This document shows, in pieces, positions 7,848-15,657 of a stretch of 64,000 nt of DNA. Below the pieces are notes generated by a model. That model was given only the letters and a program-made list of their open reading frames with translations. It was not told where the DNA came from and ran no database searches. Position 1 is the stretch's first letter, and each line of letters starts with the position of its first letter. The stretch is from Tepidisphaeraceae bacterium (GTDB taxonomy: Bacteria; Planctomycetota; Phycisphaerae; Tepidisphaerales; Tepidisphaeraceae): NCBI GenBank assembly GCA_035998445.1, contig DASYHQ010000050.1, positions 1 through 64,000 on the forward strand. The letters run 5' to 3'. The translations under genes and the position numbers were made by a program.

Positions 7848-8246
7848 ATGGCCACCTTTTCCTACGAGCCCCCGCTGCCCCCGGTCGCGCCCGACGCGTT
7901 CATTCAGACCGTGTACCTCGTTGAAGAAGGCACGCGCATCGGCGCCGCGACGTGGGTCATCCCCGACATCGACGCCGGCGTCCTTCAGATCCTGACGATG
8001 GAAATCGTGCCTGCCCACCGCCGGCATGGCCACGGCAAACGACTGCTGAGCGAGGTGCTGAAGCAGGGCAACGCCCTCTGCAGATCCCGCAAGCGCAAAT
8101 TACGCAAATCCTGGATGCTGATGCGCCACAAGGGTCAGGTCGTCGGCCGATCGTTCTTGACCGGCCAAAGCTTTCACCACGTCAGCACGATCAGCCACCT
8201 GCTGAAGGACGAGGATGGTCTGGTATATATTCGTGCGTTTGATTAA
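7848..8246 (+). CDS. GNAT-family N-acetyltransferase
   Basis: A 132-residue GNAT fold. The acetyl-CoA pyrophosphate-binding signature is VPAHRRHGHGKRLLSEVL, after the beta-strand LQILTMEIV. The C-terminal part (RKSWMLMRHKGQVVGRSFLTGQSFHHV) is basic and less typical. The substrate is unknown. The start ATG is 13 nt after the lipoprotein stop, consistent with an operon; a BLUF photoreceptor gene follows after about 100 nt. Confidence 0.85.
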   Translation: MATFSYEPPLPPVAPDAFIQTVYLVEEGTRIGAATWVIPDIDAGVLQILTMEIVPAHRRHGHGKRLLSEVLKQGNALCRSRKRKLRKSWMLMRHKGQVVGRSFLTGQSFHHVSTISHLLKDEDGLVYIRAFD

Positions 8247-8344
8247 CCGAATCGTCCCCGCAGATAAATGTCACCAATCGTCACGACACGTCTGACACGA
8301 GCACTTGGCTAAACCGTGGGTCATCACTGGCCGACAATATCAGA

Positions 8345-8785
8345 GTGCAGTTGCAGCATCTGGTTTACGTTAGCCGGGCAGTAAGCCCATTTGGCCCAGT
8401 CGCGTTGAAGCAGCTGGCCAAACATTGTTCGAAGAAGAACGCGCCCCTAGGCATAACGGGCCTGCTGCTCTACAGCGGCGGGCATTTCATGCAGTTGCTG
8501 GAAGGACCGGAAAGCGTGGTGGGCGGTCTGTTCGACCTGATCCATCGCGACCCACGCCATGCCGCCGTCCGCCGGTTGCTATCCAAACCAGTGAGCGGCC
8601 GGCTGTTCCCGCAGTGGAACATGGGCCTGCTGAACTTAGATTCCACCGCCAGCTCCGACCTGCGCGGACTGACGACCGCGCTGCGCGGCGCCCTGCCCGA
8701 CAGAACCCGCCCCGCCGGCACCGAAGGCGCCCTCGCCCTGCTCCGCGAGTTCCGCCAGCAGCTTCCGGCACCGTCAGTGGTCTGA
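8345..8785 (+). CDS. Single-domain BLUF blue-light photoreceptor (FAD-binding)
   Basis: A 146-residue BLUF protein that senses blue light through FAD. All key residues are at canonical spacing: Tyr8 (LVYVS), Asn32, Gln50 (HFMQLLEG), then Trp91 and Met93 (PQWNMG). The offsets of 24, 42, 83 and 85 from the Tyr equal those in AppA (Y21, N45, Q63, W104, M106). Starts at a GTG (8345) with no clear Shine-Dalgarno; a TTG at 8351 is an alternative. There is no output domain, so it must signal by protein contact. The preceding GNAT is a possible partner, inferred only from position. Confidence 0.93.
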   Translation: MQLQHLVYVSRAVSPFGPVALKQLAKHCSKKNAPLGITGLLLYSGGHFMQLLEGPESVVGGLFDLIHRDPRHAAVRRLLSKPVSGRLFPQWNMGLLNLDSTASSDLRGLTTALRGALPDRTRPAGTEGALALLREFRQQLPAPSVV

Positions 8786-8818
8786 CACGGTCGTGTCACT
8801 TGTTCAACGAAATGCGCT

Positions 8819-8943
8819 GCGCCAAGAAACCAAGTACGCCAACTGCGCCACGCGAGAACAACTAAAAGGGGCAGGCTGGAGCCGCTCGCTGTTTGGTGCC
8901 GTCGCTTTTCCTGCCATCCTTGGCGAACTTGGTTTCTTGGCGC
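8819..8943. repeat. Long inverted repeat between BLUF and sulfatase genes
   Basis: 24-bp arms at 8819-8842 and 8920-8943 with one mismatch (start GCGCCAAG, inner end CGCCAA). It sits between convergent genes, so it could serve both as a terminator or be another interspersed palindromic element. No gene is seen. Confidence 0.75.
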
Positions 8944-8979
8944 GAAATCTTAATCACAGAACAACGAAGAGAGACTGAA

Positions 8980-10503
8980 CTACAGCGAACCGCCTTCCGG
9001 CGCCGCCAGTCCCAGCCGCACGTACTGCTCCGCCGGCGCTTCGCACGCCTTCAAATGATGCACCATCCGCTTGACGAACCGCGCTTCCAGTTGCGGATCG
9101 TCCAGCGGTCGCTGTTGCGCAGGGTCGTTCACCACGTCGTACAGTAAGTGGCGCCCGCGGTAGCTGGGTCCGCCCGGCAGCGCGCGTGGGACCGACCCGC
9201 CAACGGGGATCTTGTACAGCGGCATGTTGTACGTGTGCCCAAAATAACGGCCCATCTCCATGCGATCGTGATCGCTGCGCGGGAAGTACTGGTTCAGGCT
9301 GGCCACGGGCATGGCGGTGTAGGCGTGGAGCGGGCGCCCGTCGTCACTGATCGGCATGCGCATGTAGACGTGCCGTCCGTCGGTCACGTTCGTGGACTTC
9401 CCGAAGTAACCGAAGATGCCATCGTCGCGCACGGTTTCGCCGCGCTCGATGAGCGGCCGCAGCGACCTGCCGTGCAGGTGAGGTGGTGGCGGGCAGTCGA
9501 AGTAATCCAGGAACGTCGGCATCAGGTCGATCGTCTGCGTCATGGCGGCCACCCGGCTGCCCGCCTTGGCCGCTGCGCCGCGCGGCGGCTTCACGATCAA
9601 CGGGATGCGCACGATCTCGTTGTACATCGGCATGAAGTTCTTCAGCCAGTACCCATGATCGCCCAGCAGCGTGCCGTGGTCGGTCGTGTAGACGATCAAC
9701 GTATCGTCGAGCTGCCCGATCTCCTCCAGCTTGGCCAGCACCTTGCCCGCCCAATGATCGGTCATCGTCAGCAGGCCGGCGTAGCATTTGCGCATGTGCT
9801 CGACCGTCTCCGGCGATTCGGTGAGGATGTCGTAATCTGGCCAATCGGTGACGGGCCCGTCCCACTTGTCGCCGTACATCTCCAGGTACTTCTTCGTGCA
9901 GTGGAACGGCTCGTGCGGGTCGAAGAGTTCCACCTGCAGGAACCAGTCCCCCTTGGCATTCTTGTTTGCCTCCAGCCATTCGACCGCCGCCGCGCACGTG
10001 CGCGGGCCGGAGAACTCCTCCTCCGTCTGCATGCGCTGGCGGTTCAGGAAATTGTTGCCGAGCTGCTTGTCGGTCTTGCGGGCCTTGTTCCACCCTTCCG
10101 GCAGCGCGACCTGGTCGACCTGCGACGCCCACGGGTCGTGTTCCTGCCCGCGGAAGAACTCCCACGTGTTGAACGTCGTGTGGTAGTTCTCGCCGCCCAG
10201 CTCAAAGTAATGATCGTGATCGGTCAACAGGTGGCTGAAGACCTTACGCTGCTCGCGCAGCCACTTGGGCAGCGTGTCGTCGTACGGTTCGATCGGCCCC
10301 CACCCGCGGTACAGGAAGTTGTACCGCCCGGTCATGAACTCCCGCCGCGCCGGCATGCAGGGCAGCGAGCCGACGAAGTGGTTGTCGAACGTCACCCCCC
10401 GCGACGCCAGCTTTGCGAGGTTGGGCGTGTGGACCCAATCGTTGCCGTAACAGGTGAGGAAGTCCCTGCGGACCGTATCCATGACGAGGAAGAGCGTGCG
10501 CAT
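8980..10503 (-). CDS. Sulfatase (formylglycine-dependent, Cys type)
   Basis: A 507-residue sulfatase of the alkaline-phosphatase superfamily. The maturation site CMPAR (Cys49) within SLPCMPARREFMTGR is the CxPxR signature whose Cys becomes formylglycine. Other motifs: MDTVRRDFLTCYG and TPNLAKLASRGVTF (metal site and start of the domain), and DDTLIVYTTDHGTLLGDHGYW (second metal-site aspartate and His). It probably cleaves sulfate esters of polysaccharides. The start at 10503 (MRTLFLV) is chosen over an ATG 92 codons upstream because it begins the conserved fold and has GGAG upstream. There is no signal peptide, so it is probably cytoplasmic. The maturase gene is not in the window. Confidence 0.93.
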   Translation of the reverse strand: MRTLFLVMDTVRRDFLTCYGNDWVHTPNLAKLASRGVTFDNHFVGSLPCMPARREFMTGRYNFLYRGWGPIEPYDDTLPKWLREQRKVFSHLLTDHDHYFELGGENYHTTFNTWEFFRGQEHDPWASQVDQVALPEGWNKARKTDKQLGNNFLNRQRMQTEEEFSGPRTCAAAVEWLEANKNAKGDWFLQVELFDPHEPFHCTKKYLEMYGDKWDGPVTDWPDYDILTESPETVEHMRKCYAGLLTMTDHWAGKVLAKLEEIGQLDDTLIVYTTDHGTLLGDHGYWLKNFMPMYNEIVRIPLIVKPPRGAAAKAGSRVAAMTQTIDLMPTFLDYFDCPPPPHLHGRSLRPLIERGETVRDDGIFGYFGKSTNVTDGRHVYMRMPISDDGRPLHAYTAMPVASLNQYFPRSDHDRMEMGRYFGHTYNMPLYKIPVGGSVPRALPGGPSYRGRHLLYDVVNDPAQQRPLDDPQLEARFVKRMVHHLKACEAPAEQYVRLGLAAPEGGSL

Positions 10504-10535
10504 GCTGCGAATGCTCCGCCGATCGCCCGTCCCGG

Positions 10536-11330
10536 TCAAGCCGATGGCTTGCCCGTCGTCGCCGATTCGTTCGCAATGCTCGTCAGCAACAGCGACGCCG
10601 CCGCCGACGCAGCGGCGCCGAAGACGAACACCAGACTGCTTGGCAGCGAGTACATCAGCGACGTCATCGGGATCCAGTACGCCCAGCACGGTAGCAGCAG
10701 GATGACGACGCGCGTCACGTACCAGTGCGGCCCGAGCGCCGCGAACGTGCGCTGCAGGTTGTACCGATACTCGCGCCACGTGTACGCCAGCGCCAGCACC
10801 CCCATGCCCAACAACGGCGTGTACAGGAACTGATCCGCCGCCACCTTGATCGCCACCTTGGCCAGCGTGACCTCGTCGCCCACCACGTACATCGCAACAC
10901 GGTAGTACGCATCGACGAGCACGCCGAGCACGCCGTACAACAAGCAGTTGAACGCCACGTGTCGCCAGCGCTTCCTTCCCAGCGTGCGATCGATGCCAAA
11001 GACGTACTTGGCGATCTCCGGCACCAGCCCCGACACGGTCGCCATCAACAGCGCCGCCGCCAGAAAACCGCCGCGCGTCTTCCAGTCCGCCAGCACGTTG
11101 CAGAACGCGCGGAACGGCTCGGCCGAGTAATACGCGACCACCACGCCCAGCCCAACCGCCTGCAGCGCCACGATCGCCGGCCAGTTGCGCTTCAGCGACC
11201 GCAACCCCGGCAGCGCCAGCGCCGCCAGCCCAATGCGAGGCGGCAACGGCGCCTCGCTCGCAAACCGCGCCGCAAACGCCGCGGCCGTCTCTTCTTCATT
11301 CTCAGCCGATTGCGACGCAATGCTATCCAT
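10536..11330 (-). CDS. Mpv17/PMP22-like multi-span membrane protein
   Basis: A 264-residue integral membrane protein with about five hydrophobic spans after a polar N-terminus. The segment KVAADQFLYTPLLG and the later WAYWIPMTSLMYSLP resemble the Mpv17/PMP22 signature (DQ...P, then W..W...N...VP). The family is known mainly from eukaryotic organelles, where it may form small channels; bacterial members are uncharacterised. It lies 32 nt upstream of the sulfatase on the same strand, so the two are probably co-transcribed. The family assignment comes from motif resemblance only. Confidence 0.6.
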   Translation of the reverse strand: MDSIASQSAENEEETAAAFAARFASEAPLPPRIGLAALALPGLRSLKRNWPAIVALQAVGLGVVVAYYSAEPFRAFCNVLADWKTRGGFLAAALLMATVSGLVPEIAKYVFGIDRTLGRKRWRHVAFNCLLYGVLGVLVDAYYRVAMYVVGDEVTLAKVAIKVAADQFLYTPLLGMGVLALAYTWREYRYNLQRTFAALGPHWYVTRVVILLLPCWAYWIPMTSLMYSLPSSLVFVFGAAASAAASLLLTSIANESATTGKPSA

Positions 11331-11538
11331 AGCCTCTGCCTGCCGGGGCGACTAAACCCTTAGCTGAACTTTGTTTGCTATCCTTCGATACCCATCGCCG
11401 TGGGCGATCGCAACCTATCGCACCCGCAAATGCAAGCGGCCGGCGCTGGCGATTACGACCGGATCGCATTTTCGGCTGGCCGAAGGGCCGCCGGCGCTAA
11501 ATCTTCCGGACACGCGCCGCCTTTTGCTGCGGAGTCGG

Positions 11539-11544
11539 TATAAT
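11539..11544 (+). promoter_or_regulatory. -10 element (TATAAT) upstream of the SNF2 gene
   Basis: Exact TATAAT, 28 nt before the proposed TTG start, inside what would be coding sequence if the gene began further upstream. No good -35 is seen 17 nt before it. Confidence 0.5.
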
Positions 11545-11571
11545 CTTCCCCCTTCGATTCCGGGAGTTGAT

Positions 11572-14500
11572 TTGGCGTCACTGCGACAGTTAAAGAAGCA
11601 TTTTTCGTCGGCCGTTCGTTCGGGGGCGCGTCATTACGTTGACGATAACCTCGTGCAGGACCTGGCCGTCAACGGGCAGGCGATCACGGCGCACGTGGTG
11701 GGCGAGGACCAGTACAACGTCCACGTCACCTTCAATGGTGACGGCGAGCCCAACTTCGATTGCGGCTGCGAAGTCTACCAGCGCAACAACGAACCCTGCC
11801 AGCACATCTGGGCCACGCTGACCGTGGCCGAGGATCGCGGGTTGTTGCACGCGATGCCGGACGAGGAGACGGACGCGAGCGGGCCGTTGCAGGTGACCGG
11901 GCCGTTCGCCCAGCGGCCCAGCTTTGCCGTGGGCAGCATGCAGCGCGGCAACAGCAACGACCCGCTGTGGAAGCGGGCGCTGTCGAACCTGAAGGACGCC
12001 CCTGACGAACCGCTGATGTCGGCGGACGAGTCGTTCCCAGCTGACAGTCGCATGGTGTACGTCGTCAACGCCGAGCTGACGCGCGACAACGGGCGCGTCT
12101 GCGTCGACCTCGCCACGCAGCGCAAACGGCGCGAAGGGGTCTGGCACGCGCCCAAGCGGCCGGTGCTGACGTACCGCCAATGGTTGAACGTGCCCGACGC
12201 GGTCGACCGGCAGATCGTGCAGATGCTGTACGGCTCGGGCGCGGCGGGGGTGGCCTCGGGACCGGAGGCCAACGAGGCGCGGTTCTTCCTGGATCAGGCC
12301 AGCGTGCCGACGATCTTGCGGCAGATGTGCGACACCGGCCGGGCGATGCTGAAGGACGTCGGCGACGAGCGCGAGTACGTGCCGCTGTCGTGGGACGACG
12401 GGCCGACGTTCGAGCTGTGGCTGGACACGATCGCATCACCGCGGCCACGGGAACTCATCATTCGTGGCACGCTGCGCCGCGAAGAGGGGCGCATGGAGTT
12501 GGACGAGCCGACCGCCCTGCTGCCGGGCGGGTACGTGATCGCCTACGGGCGCATCGCGCGCATGGAGACGTTCGGCGCGTTCGAACTGGCGACCATGCTG
12601 CGCGACAAGCCGAACTTCAGCGTGCCGCGCGAGAGCCTGCGCGAGTTTGTCGAAGAGGTCTACACCCTGCCCGGCGTGCCGCGCATGCAGTTGCCGGAAG
12701 AGGCGGCGCTGGAGGAGGTGCGCCCGCCATTGAAGTGCGCGCTGGTGATCGCCCCGCCCGACCCCGCCGAGGCGGGCGACGAGCTGACGGCGGATCTGTC
12801 GTTCAAATACGAGGACCGCATCGTGCGGCCGGAAGACCCGCGCAGCGGCATCGTGGAACCGGAAAACAAGGTGATGGTGCGCGACCGCGCTGCCGAGGGG
12901 GCGGCGTTGCGATTGCTGGCGTCGCTGGGCGTGCGGTCGGAACGGCGACACGCCAAGCCGCGCGAGTTTCGGTTGCTGACGTCGAAGCTGAACGACGTGG
13001 TGCTGGGGCTGGTGCTGGAAGGGTGGGACGTGCAGGCGTCGGGCAGCGTGTATCGCCAGCCGGGCGCGGTATCGCTGAGCGTGGCGTCGGGCATCGACTG
13101 GTTCGACCTGCACGGCTCGATCGACTTCGGTGGGCAGACGGCGTCGCTGCCGAAGCTGCTGGCGGCCATCCGCAAGCAGCAGCGCACGATCGTGCTGGAC
13201 GACGGCAGCATCGGCGTGCTGCCGACCGAGTGGCTGAAGCAGTACGCCCCGCTGGCCGGCATTGGCACGGTGCAGGACGACGTGCTGCGCTTCACGAAGT
13301 CGCAGATCGGCTTCCTTGACGCCCTGCTGGCAGCTGCGCCGGCGGCGCGGTTCGATGAGGTCTTCGCCGCCGCCCGGCGCGAGCTGACGCAGTTTGAAGG
13401 CATCGAGGCGGCCGACCCGGTGGAATCGTTCAAGGGCACGCTGCGCCCCTACCAGCGCGACGGCCTGGGCTGGCTGCAGTTCCTGCGCAAGTTCGGCTTC
13501 GGCGGTTGCCTGGCCGACGACATGGGCCTGGGCAAGACCGTGCAGGTGCTGGCAATGCTGGAGGCCCGCCGGCAGGAGAAGGCCGGCACGTCGCTCGTCG
13601 TCGTGCCGCGGTCGCTCGTCTTCAACTGGCAACAGGAAGCCACCCGCTTCGCGCCCGACATGAAGGTGCTGGACCAAAGCGGTCCGCAGCGCACGCGCGA
13701 CCCGAAGGAACTGGCCAACTACGACACCGTGCTGACCACCTACGGCACCCTTCGCCGTGACGCGGCGTTCTTCAAGGACTTCGAGTTCGACTACGTGGTG
13801 CTGGACGAGGCGCAGGCGATCAAGAACAGCGCCACCGCCAGCGCCAAGGCGACGCGCCTGCTGAAGTCGCGCCACCGCCTGGCGATGAGCGGCACGCCGA
13901 TCGAGAACAACCTCGCCGAGCTGTGGAGCTTGTTCGAGTTCCTGAACCCCGGCATGCTGGGCAGCAGCGCCGTGTTCGACGATCTGGCCAACGCGTCGGC
14001 CACGCCACAGGAGCGCGGGGCGCTGGGCAAGGCGCTGCGGCCGTTCATTCTGCGTCGCACGAAGGGGCAGGTGGCGCCCGACCTGCCGGAGAAGATCGAG
14101 CAGACGATCTTCTGCGAGTTGGGCCCCGAGCAGCGCAAGATGTACGACGAGCTGCGCGAGCACTACCGCCACACACTGATGGACACGGTGAGCAAGGTCG
14201 GCATGGGCCGGGCCACCATCCAGGTGCTCGAAGCGCTGCTGCGCCTGCGGCAGGCGGCGTGCCACCCCGGCTTGATCGACCCCGAGAAGACGGGCGACCC
14301 CAGCGCGAAGATGGACGCGGCCCTGGCGCAGATCAAGGAAGTGATGGCCGAGGACCACAAGGTGCTGCTCTTCTCGCAGTTCACCTCGTTCCTAGCGATC
14401 GTGCGGCAACGGCTGGACGCCGAGGGCATCACCTACGAGTACCTCGACGGCCAGACGCGCGACCGCCAGAGCCGCGTGGAGCACTTCCAAAGCGACCCCG

Positions 14501-14808
14501 AGTGCAAGCTGTTCCTCATCAGCCTCAAGGCCGGCGGCCTGGGCCTGAATCTGACGGCGGCCGACTACGTCTACCTGCTCGACCCGTGGTGGAACCCCGC
14601 CGTCGAGGCGCAGGCCATCGACCGCACCCACCGTATCGGCCAGACGCGCAGCGTCTTCGCCTACCGCGTCATCGCCAAGGACACGGTGGAGGAAAAGGTA
14701 CTCGAACTGCAGGCCAAGAAGCGCGACTTGGCCGAGGCGATCATCGGCGAGGACAACAGCCTGATCTCGCGGCTGCAGAAGGAAGATCTAGAAGCGCTGC
14801 TGGGGTAG
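11572..14808 (+). CDS. SWIM zinc-finger SNF2-family helicase/ATPase
   Basis: A DNA-dependent ATPase of 1078 residues. In order: an N-terminal SWIM zinc finger with Cys64, Cys66, Cys76 and His78 (CxCx9CxH); a long middle region; the SNF2 ATPase lobe with Walker A GLGKT (Lys655), DEAQ box (745-748) and GTPIENNLAELWS; then the helicase C lobe with LFSQFTS, LISLKAGGLGLNLTAADYV, DPWWNPAVEAQA and DRTHRIGQ. It probably remodels protein-DNA complexes. The frame is open further 5', but the TTG at 11572 with GGGAG 5 nt upstream, preceded by a TATAAT, is the likely start. Confidence 0.93.
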   Translation: MASLRQLKKHFSSAVRSGARHYVDDNLVQDLAVNGQAITAHVVGEDQYNVHVTFNGDGEPNFDCGCEVYQRNNEPCQHIWATLTVAEDRGLLHAMPDEETDASGPLQVTGPFAQRPSFAVGSMQRGNSNDPLWKRALSNLKDAPDEPLMSADESFPADSRMVYVVNAELTRDNGRVCVDLATQRKRREGVWHAPKRPVLTYRQWLNVPDAVDRQIVQMLYGSGAAGVASGPEANEARFFLDQASVPTILRQMCDTGRAMLKDVGDEREYVPLSWDDGPTFELWLDTIASPRPRELIIRGTLRREEGRMELDEPTALLPGGYVIAYGRIARMETFGAFELATMLRDKPNFSVPRESLREFVEEVYTLPGVPRMQLPEEAALEEVRPPLKCALVIAPPDPAEAGDELTADLSFKYEDRIVRPEDPRSGIVEPENKVMVRDRAAEGAALRLLASLGVRSERRHAKPREFRLLTSKLNDVVLGLVLEGWDVQASGSVYRQPGAVSLSVASGIDWFDLHGSIDFGGQTASLPKLLAAIRKQQRTIVLDDGSIGVLPTEWLKQYAPLAGIGTVQDDVLRFTKSQIGFLDALLAAAPAARFDEVFAAARRELTQFEGIEAADPVESFKGTLRPYQRDGLGWLQFLRKFGFGGCLADDMGLGKTVQVLAMLEARRQEKAGTSLVVVPRSLVFNWQQEATRFAPDMKVLDQSGPQRTRDPKELANYDTVLTTYGTLRRDAAFFKDFEFDYVVLDEAQAIKNSATASAKATRLLKSRHRLAMSGTPIENNLAELWSLFEFLNPGMLGSSAVFDDLANASATPQERGALGKALRPFILRRTKGQVAPDLPEKIEQTIFCELGPEQRKMYDELREHYRHTLMDTVSKVGMGRATIQVLEALLRLRQAACHPGLIDPEKTGDPSAKMDAALAQIKEVMAEDHKVLLFSQFTSFLAIVRQRLDAEGITYEYLDGQTRDRQSRVEHFQSDPECKLFLISLKAGGLGLNLTAADYVYLLDPWWNPAVEAQAIDRTHRIGQTRSVFAYRVIAKDTVEEKVLELQAKKRDLAEAIIGEDNSLISRLQKEDLEALLG

Positions 14809-14889
14809 CCGTATGGGCAGATGTCGGCGTTATGGAATTCCGCGCCGTTTATCATGGTCGTTTCCAGTGCGGCGGCGTTGAATGTGGGC

Positions 14890-15564
14890 ATGACTACTTT
14901 CAAATCCTGCGGGGTGGGCTTCGCCGGGGCCCTTCTCGGCGCGTTCTTCGTCAACACGGTCGCATTCGCGCAGACGAAGCCGGCGGTCAACCTGACGACG
15001 CCAACCGAGGCAATGATCACGTTTGGCCGCGCCTCGTCTGCGGGCGACTGGGCAACGGTGGAAACTGCCGTGATCGGCACTGACGAACAGCGCGTGCAGA
15101 CGAAGCAAATGCTGCGGGGCTTTAGGGGTCATATCAATCGTATGAGCGCGTACGACGCGCACTTTGGCGGAAACACTGCGGACACGATGGGTTTCACTGC
15201 CGCCAACGAAAAGATGCTGCGCGAGATGCCCGTTAAAATAGAGGGCGACGCGGCTTCCATCACCGTCAGAGATCCGGAGGCGAGGAAGGAAGTCCCTGCG
15301 ATGAAGGTCGACTTCAAGAAGATTGATGGCGATTGGAAGCTCGACCTTGGATCGTACCTGCAGTACTCGCAGACGACGCGTGAGGCCGACGCCGCCCATA
15401 CCGACCGGATCCTGACGATCATCGAACGCGCCAGCGAGGAGATCATCGCCGGGTTGGACGCCGGCGCGTACGCCTCGCGCGAGGAAGCGGAACGCGCGTT
15501 CGGCCAACTTTTTGCCGAGCGCTTCGCCACCGCCACCACTCAGCCCACGAAGATGACCGAATAA
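14890..15564 (+). CDS. Exported protein of unknown function
   Basis: A 224-residue protein with a Sec signal peptide (MTTFKSCGVGFAGALLGAFF, cleavage after AFA). The mature part begins with a helical segment (TEAMITFGRASSAGDWATVETAV) and a short beta-rich part (GDAASITVRDPEARKEVPAMKVDFKKIDGDWKLDL), the architecture of small lumenal SnoaL/DUF4878-like domains, though I do not assign a family. The start is set at the ATG at 14890 because it opens the signal peptide; an earlier in-frame ATG (14821) adds a non-signal stretch. Follows the SNF2 gene closely. Confidence 0.7.
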   Translation: MTTFKSCGVGFAGALLGAFFVNTVAFAQTKPAVNLTTPTEAMITFGRASSAGDWATVETAVIGTDEQRVQTKQMLRGFRGHINRMSAYDAHFGGNTADTMGFTAANEKMLREMPVKIEGDAASITVRDPEARKEVPAMKVDFKKIDGDWKLDLGSYLQYSQTTREADAAHTDRILTIIERASEEIIAGLDAGAYASREEAERAFGQLFAERFATATTQPTKMTE

Positions 15565-15657
15565 CTTCCGCCGGTCCCGCGATCCGTTGTATTGCGCGGC
15601 GGGTAGATTTTGCTTTTGAAACTTGGCATTGGCGGTCGCGGCCTTACATTATGACGC

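Noticed and set aside
9148-10833. Long antisense frame over the sulfatase and other long antisense frames (6218-7855, 12436-14358)
   Set aside because: Shadows of GC-rich coding sequence: composition rich in Arg, Ala and Val without domain motifs.
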